Shown one piece after another: positions 33,633 to 44,549 of a DNA stretch of 64,000 nt. The DNA is from Perognathus longimembris pacificus. Its lineage: Eukaryota; Chordata; Mammalia; Rodentia; Heteromyidae. The notes below the pieces were generated by a model. The model was not told the DNA's origin and ran no database searches. It saw only the letters and a list, made by a program, of their open reading frames with translations. The stretch is from assembly GCF_023159225.1 (NCBI RefSeq), contig NC_063168.1:39979562-40043561 (forward strand). Direction: 5' to 3'. Both the position numbers and the translations under genes were made by a program. Position 1 is the stretch's first letter. Every line of letters begins with the position of its first letter.

Positions 33633-34024
33633 TTCACTGGGATAGCAAGGGACAGTATCAAAATACCTTCTCCAGAGATTCTTAAAAATAGAAATATGAG
33701 TGAATGTAACTGGAATACCTTAATTTTATTCATCAAGGTAACAAGATGATGAGAATTCTACACTACATATATTTGACTACAGCACAGCAAGGAAATCAGA
33801 GTACCTAAAGAAGGTCTTTACAAACACAAAGTGCTTCCAGAAAACCTGAAGACTATGTAACCTTACAAGAGAAATTTCACAGAACCACAGAAGTAGCTCT
33901 TCTAGGAAGGGCATTAATTAGCTCTTTCCTTATGGAAGGATGCATTCTCAATAATCTAGCAAAGAGAAAAAGCAGAGTTACCATAGGGAAATCCACAGAA
34001 CAATAAATAAAGCCTGATTACATC
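33633..34024. other. No gene seen
   Basis: Short unique spacer; nothing recognised. Confidence 0.45.
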
Positions 34025-34145
34025 TTAGCCAGGTATGGTGGTGGGAGCCTGTAGTCATCAGGCTGAGGTAGAAGGGTGACTTGAACCTTTTAAATTTGAA
34101 ACCAGCCCAAGCAACACAGCAAAACCAAGACTCAAAACCAAGCAA
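34025..34145 (+). mobile_element. B1-like SINE monomer
   Basis: 'agccaggtatggtggtggga', 'gcctgtagtcatcaggctga' and 'aaaccagcccaagcaacaca' are B1/7SL-type blocks. Confidence 0.75.
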
Positions 34146-35567
34146 ACTCTTCAAATCAAAACCTTATAATTATTTCAAATAAAAAAGAAAACCACATCCC
34201 AATGATTTATACTCAACATGTCTAGGTTTACTACTAGTAGTAAAATCCTTCCATGTCAAAACAGTACTTCCATGAGGCAAGTCATACTTTCATATATTTA
34301 GACAAAATGATTAAACTCTTCCAGCAAACTGTCAATGGCAAGCCCTGCTCAGGGATGTCTTCTCACTTGCTACTACAGTGAGGTTGTTAGTAATCTCACT
34401 AAGGATCTTCCCCACAGAAGGCCTCTACAATGGGAGATGACACCTATACTCAAGGTTTTGGTCTTTCAAGAAACAGAAGAGTTACAAAAAGCTTAACCCA
34501 ACAGAGTTCTGCACCTAGTCTGTAAGCAAGAACAGCTAAACCTCTTCTGACACCAACATAGGATATTTCTATCCAAAAAGATTAGATAATCCATGCAAAC
34601 AACACTCCCAGAAATCTTTAACAACATAACTTTATACACCCAGAACAACAGTGAAATCCAAATCCAAAAGCTCCCCTATTTTAACCACCCTTTATTAGAG
34701 AAACTCAAAATCTCCTCTCTCTCTCTCACACACACACACACAATTGACAAGCAGATCTACTCCGCACTAGCTGGGATTCATCAGAGATTTAAAACAAATA
34801 AAAGCAGGCACGCCCTTGGCTCAGAACACTGACCTTCCCTTCCAGCTAGCATACTGAAATTTCCCTTTTCACCTACACTTTTTACATGAGCCTGGAGTGA
34901 CATTTGAAATATATTCCATCTGCCATCCCACACTGAGTGAAATACAGAAATGGCATTGTAAAGGGATATTTCCTGTGTGCTAGTGGAAACTTAGATAACA
35001 CTGGGAAATGACTCCTTCTGACCAGTTATCAGCCACAGAGGCCGTAGTGATCTGCCTTTGTGAATCCCCTACTCAGTACAGCTGTAAAAAAAAAAATGCA
35101 AAAAAGTCCATATAAACATACATAAATGCAGCTTTGCAGCCCTCATACTCCCTCAGTCATGACTGGAGACCTGACTATCTGGATAAACAGAAGTCTGAAA
35201 AGCAATTTACCTTCAACCAAGCACTCATTCGCCTAACAATCCCCAATAGAAGAACCCAAATATGTAGTAGTACTTGGCTTGCAGAAAAAGCAAAAGAGTG
35301 AAGAACAGAGCAAAAACAGGTTCTAAGAATCAGTTACTACCCATCAACAGCACAAAATGTCTTTAAGACAATCCAACTTAAGGCTAACATTTATATGAAT
35401 CTTCTCAGGAACATCAGAACTAAAATTCATTCGTCACATTAAAAATGGTTTCCTATAGGACTGAATCTTTTCAGTACTGACCCAAGAAAGACAAGGTAAT
35501 GTTATAGCTGTGAAAGTCTAATAATTAATTAACACCAACTTTTCACAAATGAAATGAGTGCATATCT
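34146..35567. other. No gene seen; shore of the CpG island
   Basis: Unique AT-rich DNA with a small TC/CA microsatellite at about 34,715-34,742. No exon is supported. GC content rises sharply after about 35.6 kb. Confidence 0.45.
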
Positions 35568-35612
35568 GGGCTGGGGATGCAGCTTAATGGGTGATGCACA
35601 GAAAAGCTTTCC
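35568..35612 (+). mobile_element. ID-type 5' fragment
   Basis: 'gggctggggatgcagcttaa' is the start of an ID monomer including the A-box region. It loses similarity after about 45 bp, next to the CpG island. Confidence 0.55.
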
Positions 35613-36878
35613 ACACTCATGCTGATGGCACCACAGCCCCGCACCCCACCAAGTCCCTCTGCCGCCCCTCCCTAGGGTTCGAGTCCCCTGGTGGGCAATC
35701 TGGCTGGCGCAGCATCTGCAGGCCCTGAGCTTCGGCCTGCATTGGTGCTGAAGGGCGGACTCCTCTGCGCCCCGCACAAGCCCACAACTGGAGCAGAAAG
35801 GAGTGGTCGCCCTAAAAGAGAAGACTCCCCGCTGCTCACACCCAGGTGACCCGGTCCTCCCCAGGCCACGTCCAGCCAGAGCAGCGCGACACGGTGGACG
35901 CTGCTCCTGGCGCGGGCCAAGGGCAGCCCCGGGCCTGGGTGGGGCAGCGCGGGGGCCCGCAGGCGCCGGGCGTCCGTGCCAAGCCCCGCCAGCGAGGACC
36001 GGGGCAGGCTGCTGCATTGTGCTGCATCACGGCGAGGGCATCGCGAGCCATCCATCTTGCCAAAAACGCACATCCCCGCCCAAATAAACCAGGGAATCCA
36101 TTTTTCTCCTCCGATGGCGCCCCCCCCCCTCCCCCGGCGTTCGCTCCTCACCGTCGGGCTGGGCTGTGAGATGTAAAAAATATAAAAATAATGGCCGAAG
36201 GTGTGGGACCGACCTCTGTCCCCACCCCGTCGAAGGGCAGCACCTGGCACCTTCCCGGCCACAAAAAAAAAAAAAAACAAAAAACAAAAAACAAAGAGAA
36301 GGCTGCCCCCCCCCTGGCCGCGGGCGTGGTGTCCGGGGTGAGCCCCCCTCCCCGCAGCTGGCCCCGGGTGTCCACGCGCTGGCACGAACCTGTTGAAGGC
36401 TGGGTGTCCGGCCGAAGCCGAGGGGTGAGCGGGCAGGCGCGGCGGCAGCTGGGCGCCCCGGGGCGGCTCACGCCCAGCCCGGGGAGAGTGGGGACAGCAG
36501 CGGGCGGGCACCCGCAGGGGGGTGGGGGGCGAGCGCGAGGACCGGGCGGGAAGCGGGAGGGGAGGCTCGCGGCCACCGCCTCCGGCTCAGCTGCAGCGCG
36601 GTGCAGCCCGGACCACGCCTGGCCGCATCCCCGGTACCGTTAGGCGCAGAGCCGGGCCCTGTCAACGCCACCCCCGCTCCCCGCCCGCCGAGCCCGGCTT
36701 GGTGGAGACCTGGAAAGACCCCCGCACGGCCGCCTACCCCGCACCACCCCCGCGCCGAGGGCTGCCGCAGCGCCCGCTCGGAGGGCAGATGAGGCCCGGG
36801 AGGAGGCAGGGAGCGCGCGGCGGGTCTGCAACCTCACTGCGGAGCCCGCCGCCCCACGACCCGCGTCACTCCGATCGT

Positions 36879-36885
36879 TATAAAT
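36879..36885 (+). promoter_or_regulatory. TATA-like box inside the CpG island
   Basis: TATAAAT stands alone in a GC-rich setting (gatcgttataaattagccc). Initiation about 30 bp downstream, near 36,910, would fit an exon ending at the strong donor at 37,047/37,048. This is inference from spacing only. Confidence 0.4.
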
Positions 36886-36909
36886 TAGCCCTGGAGCCCT
36901 GGGCTCCCC

Positions 36910-37047
36910 GCACCGCGCCGCCCCGCCCGGGCTCTGCAATCTCCCCGCCCCCACGCCTCTCCCCCGGGCGCAGGGCGGCCGCGTCCCCCGGCCTCAGGCT
37001 CGCGCCCCTCCCCCGCCGCCGCGGAGCCCGCCCGGGAGGCAGCCCCA
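36910..37047 (+). other. Putative non-coding first exon ending in a splice donor
   Basis: The segment has no ATG and ends in 'agcccca|gtgagttgg', a good match to the mammalian 5' splice consensus. The start is a guess based on the TATA-like box. If real, the gene runs rightward and carries the L1 composite in its first intron. Confidence 0.3.
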
Positions 37048-37113
37048 GTGAGTTGGCATCTTCCTGCCTCGTCCCCCCCCCCCCCCCCGCCCAGTCCCCC
37101 AGACCCGCCGCCT

Positions 37114-37122
37114 ACCTACCTC
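37114..37122 (-). other. Rival minus-strand splice donor
   Basis: On the minus strand the sequence reads ctggag|gtaggtagg, with the GT at 37,119-37,118. This is a plausible donor for a leftward gene whose first exon would lie at about 37.12-37.7 kb. It conflicts only mildly with the plus-strand model, since divergent, partly overlapping first exons are common in CpG islands. Confidence 0.3.
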
Positions 37123-37750
37123 CAGGGACGGGGTGGGGGCGCCGGGGTCCCGTCCTCCTCCCGCTCCTCGGCGGCCGGGCGGGCGGGCCGGGACGCGACT
37201 CCGCGGGGCTGTCCGCGGCTGGGGCCGGGGCTCACAGGACGGGACCAGTGGGCGCTGCCGCGCGGTACTGCGCGCTCGCTCCGGGTGGAGAGGCGGCTGA
37301 GGGAGGGACTGGAGGAATCCGCAGCCTGCTCGGCAACAGCTGCACTGATTCCGGGGGCTGGGCGGGCGCGGGGGGCGGGGGAGCACGGAGCAGGGGAGGA
37401 GAAAGCGGGCCGGGAGGGGGCGAGGGGCGGGGAGAGGGCGCGAGCGCGCGGGCTGGGCTGCGGGCGCGCGCACCCCCGCTCTCCCGCACAGTCCTCTCCT
37501 CCCCTCCGCCCCGCGCGGTTCCCCCTCCTCGCCCGCCCTCTGCCGCCGCGCGCAGCCCCGCAGCCGCCCACCCAGCGCCGGTTCAGCTGGGACAGCCGAT
37601 CCCTGGGCGCGTCCCCGCTCTCCCAAGCTCGGGCCCAGCCTCGAGCCAGGGCTTCCAGCCCTGGGCGGGATGGGCTCCTCTGCGGTCGCCGCCCCTGCCA
37701 AAAAGAAAAAAGAGAAAAGGGGACAATGGGGATTTTGTCCCCACCGCCAG

Positions 37751-37800
37751 CCAGGGCCAATTTCACGTTTAATTTGAGGCTAATTCGATTATCGCCCTGG
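37751..37800. promoter_or_regulatory. AT-rich core framed by an inverted repeat
   Basis: Arms ccagggc (37751-37757) and gccctgg (37794-37800) are exact complements enclosing 36 bp with 'gtttaatttgag' and 'gctaattcgattatc'. TAAT sites in an otherwise GC-rich island suggest homeodomain binding. Confidence 0.4.
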
Positions 37801-38330
37801 AAAAGGGCAGCCTAATTTTCTCGGTGACTTGCGCAGGCTCCGTGCGCCACGGCGTTTGCGTTCGGGGCGCGGAGGAGCGCGGGTGTGGGGCGGTAGGGAG
37901 CGGGTGGAGGGCGCGGGGGAGCGGATGGCGATCTGGGTGGTGATTCGGGTTGTCTCACTCAGCCCGGTGAGGAGGGCCGAGGTGGCTCTGCAGAAAGCTT
38001 GGGCGTTGCGGGGAGCCGGGCGTTTTCCTCCTATCGTGCATGCCCTGCTGGCCCTTTTCCTGCAGGGGAGCCAGGAGCCCACTCAGCCAGGGGTTTAGCG
38101 ACTCCCAGCACTGAGGCCAGGTACTCTCCCCACCCGCACTTGGGTGGGGTCAGGGCGGCGGCGCACCCTCCTTCCCCGCCGCGGTTGACCCGAGGACTGG
38201 AGTTCGCCCCGTTCCCCCAGCCCTGCCACCCGTACTGCTGTTTCCTCAAGTGTTTGTCAAGTGCCAGTGCCACCTCCCTAAGGGCTGGCCCACTCCACAG
38301 CCCCCGACTCCCTCTCTTGGGCGATGGGGA

Positions 38331-38929
38331 GATTCTAAAACCTACATCATCTGGAAGAGAAGATGGTGAATCACCGCCAGTACGAATAGAAATGCTCTTT
38401 AGAAGGCTGGAGAAATTGACTTTCTCCCAGTTCTGTAAAATGCCCATCTGAACAGGGTGTGTTTTCAGCAGGAACAGGGACCCATCTTAGTGGGGGGGGG
38501 AGGGGTAAAAATCCCAGTACTTCCCTTCCTAAAGATCCTATCTTCGGGATAAAAGGTAGAAGTACGGACTGTTAAATCATGCAGTCAAGCTTCAGATCAG
38601 AACCTGTCTTATGGATTTATACTTTTGAATTTTTAAAATAAAGTATTTTAAAATTAAATGAAGTTGTCATCACAGATTAAAGATGATTCTTCTTTTTTTG
38701 TCATTTCTTTTTTATTCTTTTTGTTTTTTCACTCCTCTCATGTATATTTAAATCACAGTATGTCTTTAGTGATTTCTTATACCTAAGTAACATTAAAGTA
38801 TATAGTTTGCTAAGGGTCAAGTTTCAGCCAATAATTGCTTGAAATCATCATTCTGTATATTGCTAAATTTTTGCCAAAATAGAAGTAGCAACATAGCTTC
38901 AACTGCAGATTTTTTTATTTTTTTCTTAT
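38331..38929. other. No gene seen
   Basis: Transition from the CpG island into AT-rich DNA; G run near 38,492-38,506. No exon is supported. Confidence 0.45.
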
Positions 38930-39075
38930 CTTTTTAAATATATATATATTTTATTATCAAACTGAATTACAGAGAGGTTACAGTTTCATACATTAGGCAT
39001 TGGACACATTTCTTGTACTGTTTGTTACCTCATCCCTCATTCCCCTCTTCCCCCAAGATGACTCTTCTTAAGGCC
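38930..39075 (-). mobile_element. 5'-truncated L1, 3' UTR end
   Basis: 'attatcaaactgaattacag', 'agaggttacagtttcataca' and 'ttaggcattggacacatttc' form the L1 3' end, also present at 61.2 kb. Only about 150 bp was inserted, as is usual for aborted reverse transcription. Confidence 0.75.
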
Positions 39076-39516
39076 TCACCACCCGTTTGAATCTTTGTCC
39101 AAGGCTTACTTTTGATAACTATTAATGAAATTGAGAAAGTTGAGTAATTGAACATTTGTCTCAGGTTGATGAACTAAACCAGAAGATAAATTCTCCAAGT
39201 GAAGGGTTCTTTTGTCTATTCTCTTGTCTATTTGTTCATCGTATAGCAAGCACTTAAGAGCTTCTCAAACCATAGGAGAACAGAAACAACGTGGAAGCCG
39301 CTGTTCCCATTAGGTAATGCAGGAAATCCTCTAGAAATGAAAGTTGTTCCCTTTCCCTTGTTTATTTTTTGCAGTGGCCCCCAGTACTTCTCCACCCACA
39401 ATGTTAATGGATTACCAAGGAAAACAACCTCAATACTGGGAAATGTCTCACTTTAAATTCTTCCACTGCTATTCTGAAATGGTGACTCCTAACTGCTTCC
39501 TTTACTGCAGATAACA
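39076..39516. other. No gene seen
   Basis: AT-rich unique DNA between an L1 fragment and the repeat described next. Confidence 0.45.
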
Positions 39517-39650
39517 GTACTTAAATAAATCCTCATTTGCTAAATGACTCACCTCCCTCTACCACTCACACATAAGTTTTTCAATTTTTCCTTAATAACG
39601 AGGGCCACACACAAGTCTAGTAAAGGACCAGTAATCCAAAAATGTGAAAG
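39517..39650 (+). repeat. Repeat copy A, shared with 52.65-52.79 kb
   Basis: Blocks 'agtactt', 'atgactcacctc', 'taagtttttcaattttt', 'cacacacaa' and 'gtaaag.accagta' occur here and in the same order at 52.65-52.79 kb, on both sides of the L1 insertion. It is either an unnamed interspersed repeat or a local duplication. Confidence 0.6.
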
Positions 39651-39657
39651 GATTGAG

Positions 39658-39658
<1 letters not shown>

Positions 39659-39695
<37 letters not shown>
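39659..39695 (+). repeat. (CA)n microsatellite
   Basis: About eighteen uninterrupted CA units next to the repeat copy A. Confidence 0.97.
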
Positions 39696-39698
<3 letters not shown>

Positions 39699-39964
39699 CT
39701 ACCTCACTTTATAAAAGTCTTCTCCTTTGGTGAAAGAATTAAGACCTAGAGTCTAGGTATAAACCTGGAAAGTTTATTAGAGGAGACATCTTAGTGAAAA
39801 GCAAAATTTTAGAATTAAGTTTTAAATCTTCTATGAGTGATGGCAGGGACTCAGAAGTGTCCCCAAATATCTCAGAAGCAGCTGTGTTGAAGTCTATCTT
39901 TATGTTAGAATCAAGGTTGATTTCATCAATATCATGTCTGGAACATATGCTACCTTCCATTTGT

Positions 39965-40206
39965 TTTTTTTGTTTTGTTTTGTTTTTTTACTTAAAATTT
40001 TTTTTCATTATGACAAAGGTTATGTCAAATCACAGTTTACTATTTTTTTCCTTGTCAAGTGAGTGGGCTTGATTTTTCATCTTTTATTTGTTTTTACTTG
40101 TTTTCTTTATTATTTGTTTTGTAAAAAGGCTGGCCTCGAAGCGCTGGGATTGCAGGTGTGCACTATGTTGAGCCAAACCCCTAGATTTTTTAATTGTTAG
40201 TGTCTT
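39965..40206 (-). other. Putative 3'-transduced segment with poly(A)
   Basis: Between the TSD and the L1 3' end lies an interrupted poly(A) (T-rich on the plus strand, 39,965-39,990) and then about 215 bp that do not match L1. It includes a B1-like fragment at about 40,128-40,175 (complement: gctgggattgcaggtgtg). An L1 A-rich tail (around 40,207-40,230) sits inside the element, and AATAAA-type signals occur in the segment. This is the structure expected when L1 transcription passes its own signal and copies its source-locus flank. Confidence 0.65.
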
Positions 40207-40669
40207 TTTAAAAATAATTTATTTATTAATTAAACAAAAAATTTTGACAAGGTGTTGTGCACAAGGGGTACAGTTACATAGTAGGGTAGTGTGTACATTT
40301 CTTGTGATATCTTACACCCTGTTTTTCTTTCCCTTTCCTAGGTCAGGTAGACATATATACAATACAAAATGTACAAAGAACATATAAAGTAGCCACGTGG
40401 CCTACACCAAAGAAAATTAGCCTAGGGCTTTAAATGTAATGTCGATATTAGACAATATGTTGACAGTAGTCTTATATGAATGTAAATACATAGCTTTTGA
40501 GCTATTGTATTCCACTGAGAGGTTGATTTTTGACCTTTATATGTTGAGTAGTTGTTTGGTTTTAGTTACATACTGTTGGGTTGCTGCCCCAATCCTGTGG
40601 GAAATACCATTTAACAAACAGTTTTTGGTTTCACATACCTGGTCTCTACTGTCTCTCCGTCTCCCTTTG

Positions 40670-43600
40670 TTAACAGTCATATATCAGGGAGATCATGCCC
40701 CTTTGTTTTCTGTGTTGTAGGCTTGTCTCGCTCAACATTATTTGTTCAAGTTCTGACCAAAATTTCCCTGCGAATAACAATATTTCACCATTCCTAATTG
40801 CTATGTAGTATTCCATTGTGAATAGGTACCATATTTTTTGGATCCATTCATCTGTGGAGGGGCATCTGAGTTGTTTCCATATTTTGGCTATTGTGAATTG
40901 TGCCGCGATAAACATGGAAGTACAAATGTCTTTTTGATATCTTGGGACTTGCTGTTTAGGGTAGATGCCTAGGAATGGTATGGCTGAGTCATAGGGTAGG
41001 TCTATGTTGAGCTTTTTGAGAAACCTCCATACTGTTCTCCATAGTGGTTGTACTAATTTGCACTCCCACCAACAATGGAGAAGGGTTCCTCTTTCCCCCC
41101 ACCCGCACCCCCTCCAGCATTTGTTGTTGCCTGAGTTCAGAGTATAGGCCATTCTACCTGGGGTGAGGTGGTATCTCAGGGTTGTTTTTATTTGCATTTC
41201 CTTTACTGCCAAGGATGTTGAACATTTCCTCATATGTTTCTTTGCCATTTTTATTTCTTCTCTTGGGAAGTCTCTCTTTAGCTCCTTTGCCCATTTCCTA
41301 ATTGGTTTACTGGGCTTGGAGGGGCTTAGTTTTTTGAGTTCTCTGTAGATGACAGATATTAGGCCTTTGTCTGTTGCTGTGCTGGTAAAGATCCTTTCCC
41401 ATATGGTTGGCTATCTTTCTAGTTTGGTGGCTATGTCCTTAGCTGTGCAGAAACTTTTTAATTTGTAGTAGTCCCATTTGTCGAGTCTCTCCCCTATTTG
41501 TTGTGCCCCTGGGACTATATTCAGGAAGTTTCTTCCTGTGCCTATAAGTTCTAGCATCTTTCCTACTCTGTCCTTCAGTAGTTTCAAGGATTCAGGTCTG
41601 ATGTTGAGGTCCTTGATCCATTTTGAGTTGATCTTGGTGCATGGTGATAGGCTTGGGTCTACTTTGAGTTTTCTGCATATGGTTGCCCAGTTCTCCCAGC
41701 ACCAGTAGTTGAAGAGGCTCTGTTTATTCCATTGTATGTCTTTAGCTCCTTTGTTGAACATCAGCTGACTGTAAGAGTGCGGTTTTATTTCTGGATCTTC
41801 ACTTCTAATCCATTGGTCTTCTGATCTGTTTTTATACCAATACCAGGTTGTTTTTGTTGTGATGGCCCTGTAATAGAGCTTGAAGTCTGGTATTATGATA
41901 CCTCCTGCACTGCTTTTTTTGCCTAGAGTTGCTTTGGCTATTCTAGGTCTTTTGCTGTTCCATATGAATTTATGGGTTGCTTTCTCTATTTCAGTGAAGA
42001 ATATAGCTGGGATTTTGATAGGTATTGCATTGAATTTGTATAACAATTTGGGCAATATGGCCATTTTTACTATATTGATTCTGCCTACCCATGAGCATGG
42101 GAAGTCTTTCCATCTCCTTGTGTCTTCTTTGATTTCCCTTATTAGATTTTTATATTTTTCATTAAATAGGTCCATCACGTCCTTGGTTAAGTTGATTCCC
42201 AGGTGCTTTATTCTTTTTTTTGGCTACCGTAAATGGAATTGTATCCATAATTTCCTTTTCTGTTTGTATATTGTTGGTGTACAGAAAAGCTGCTGACATT
42301 TGTGGATTGATTTTGTATCCTGCTACTTTGCCAAAATGGTTTATTAGGTGTAGGAGTTTGGGTACTAAGTTTTTGGGTCCTTCAGATATAAGATCATGTC
42401 GTCTGCGAATAGGGATAACTTGATTTCTTCCTTGCCGATGTGGATCCCTTTGATGTCCTCCTCTTGCCTTATTGCTATGGCTAGGGATTCCAGCACTATA
42501 CTGAAAAGAAGTGGGGAGAGTGGGCATCCTTGTCTTGTTCCTGAGTTTAGGGGGAATGATTTAAGTTTCTCTCCATTTAATATGATATTAGCAGTTGGTC
42601 TGTTGTATATGGCTTTTATTGTTTTGAGGAATGTTCCATCTATTCCTGTTCTCTCCAAAGCTTTTAATAGGTATGGATGTTGTATTTTGTCAAAGGCTTT
42701 TTGGGCATCGACTGAGATAACAATGTAATTCTTAATTTTAGATCTGTTTATGTGGTGAATTACGTTGATTGATTTACGGATGTTGAACCATCCTTGTGAC
42801 TGAGGGATGAAGCCTACTTGGTCATGATGTATGATTTTCTTGATCAGTTTCTGGATCCTGTTAGCTAATATTTTATTGAGGAGCTTTGCGTCTGTGTTCA
42901 TTAGTGATATTGGTCTGTAGTTCTCTTTTTTTGTTGGATCTTTGCCTGGTTTGGGAATGAGTATGATATTAGCTTCGTAGAATGAGTTTAGGATTTCTCC
43001 CTCTGTTTCTATTTCGCGGAAGAGTTTGAGGAGTATTGGTATTAGCTCCTCACTAAAGGTTTTGTAGAATTCGTTGGTGAATCCATCTGAGCCTGGGCTT
43101 TTCTTAGTAGGGAGGTTCTTGATTACCTCCTGTATCTCACCGTAAGTTATTGGTTTATTTAGTTGATTTATTTCTTCTTGGTTCAGTTTGGGCAGTTTGT
43201 ACTTCTCTAAGAATTGATCCATTTCTGTAAAATTATTGTTTTTTGCTGAGTAGAGGTTTTGGAAATAGCTCCTTATGATTGTTTGAATATCGTGTGTACT
43301 TGTTGTAATTTTTCCGGTGGAGTCCCTGATTTTACGTATATGAGTCTCTTCTCTTCTTTTTTTTTGTAAGTCTTGCAAGGGGTCTATCAATTTTGTTTAT
43401 TTTCTCAAAGAACCAGCTTTTATTCTTATTTATTTGTTGAATGGTCTTTCTATTTTCAATCAGATTTATCTCTTCTTTAATCTTAGTGATCTCTCCCCTC
43501 CTAGTCATTTTAGATTCTGTCATTTCTTGTTTCTCCAGTTGTTTTAGTTTCATCATGAGGTCATTTACCTGCTCTGCTTCCATTCTTTTAATGTGGGTGC

Positions 43601-44507
43601 TGAGTGCAATGATCTTGCCCCTCAGTACTGCCTTAGCTGTGTCCCATAGGTTTCTTTGTGATGTGTTTTCTTTGTCATTGTGGCTTATGAATTCGTTGAT
43701 TTCATCTTTAATTTGGTCTGTGGCCCAAGTGTTGGATAGCAGTGTGAGGTTTAGCCTCCAAGAGTGTGTATAGCCACTGTGGTATCCTTTTTTTGTTGAG
43801 GGTTACCTTTAATCCACTGTGATCAGATATAATACATGGGATGATGTCAATACTTTTGTATTTGCTGAGGTTCTTTGTGTGGGCTATGACGTGGTCTATT
43901 TTGGAATATGATCCATGGGCTGCTGAAAAGAAGGTGTATTGGGTCTCTGTAGGTTGGAAGGTTCTATATAGGTCTGATAGATCCATTTGGGAAATGGTGT
44001 TATTTAGGTCCTCAGCTCCCTTACTAATCCTCTGGGTGTTGGATCTGTCTCTTGGAGAGAGAGGAGTATTAAAGTCACCCACTATGATTGTGTTTGCGTC
44101 TATCTTGCTCTGTAATTCTGTGAGAATTTGCTTGACATATGTAGGGCCTCTTTTGTTCGGTGAGTATACATTTATCACCGTGATTTCTTGATTCTGGATT
44201 TTTCCTTGTATTAATATGTAGTGTCCTTCTTTGTCTTTTTGAGTTGACTTTAATGAGGAGTCCAGCTTGTCTGAGATCAGAATGGCTACACCTGCCGTTT
44301 TGGTGGGTGCATTTGCTTGGTAGATCTTGCTCCATCCTTTCATTCGAAGCCTGTTTTTGTCCCTTGCTGTAAGGTGGGTCTCTTGTAGACAGCAGATGTC
44401 AACTTTTTGTTTGCGAATCCATTCTGCCAGTCTGCTCCTCTTTATCAGGGAGTTTAAACCATTTATATTTAAAGAGATCAAGGATAAGGGTTTTTTTCTC
44501 CTTCCAT
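40670..44507 (-). pseudogene. L1 ORF2 (endonuclease-reverse transcriptase), frameshifted
   Basis: ORF2p nicks target DNA and reverse-transcribes L1 RNA at the nick. The ATG is at 44,507 and the stop at about 40,670, so the length (3.84 kb, about 1,279 codons) is normal for L1. The endonuclease region (44,481-43,708) keeps QETH, GDFN and SDHS. The reverse transcriptase (43,390-42,365) has [19 protein letters not shown] and the catalytic [10 protein letters not shown]. The C-terminal region (41,248-40,670) has the cysteine motif CWRGC...HCWWEC. Frame breaks include one within the first ten codons (A-run after ATGGAAGGAG compared with copy 2), one between endonuclease and RT near 43.6 kb, another near 43.35 kb, and two in the thumb region near 42.37 and 42.2 kb. 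There is an interruption between 41.41 and 41.25 kb. It is dead. Confidence 0.93.
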
Positions 44508-44549
44508 TTTCTTGTTGGGCTGTTTTTTCCTCTTTTTTTTTTCTTGTCT

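Larger units (their letters stand above)
35640..38330. promoter_or_regulatory. CpG island, promoter region of an unidentified gene
   Basis: About 2.7 kb of GC-rich DNA with abundant, undepleted CpG and many GC boxes (gggcggg / ccgccc), in sharp contrast to the AT-rich flanks. Islands of this size mark promoters, often of developmental or housekeeping genes. Long frames on both strands (up to 416 codons) are expected from high GC and overlap each other, so I do not call them genes. No known N-terminus was recognised; the first exon is probably untranslated. An AT-rich interruption (36,165-36,200) and an A-rich stretch (36,262-36,298) lie inside it. Confidence 0.93.

Noticed and set aside
35672..36511. 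A 279-codon minus-strand frame in the CpG island
   Set aside because: It spans poly(C), A-rich and GC-box sequence, has no recognisable domain and overlaps plus-strand frames. It is compositional.
36522..37772. A 416-codon plus-strand frame in the CpG island
   Set aside because: Long frames exist on both strands and in several phases here. The translation is Pro/Arg/Gly/Ala-rich without any domain, as expected from GC-rich DNA.
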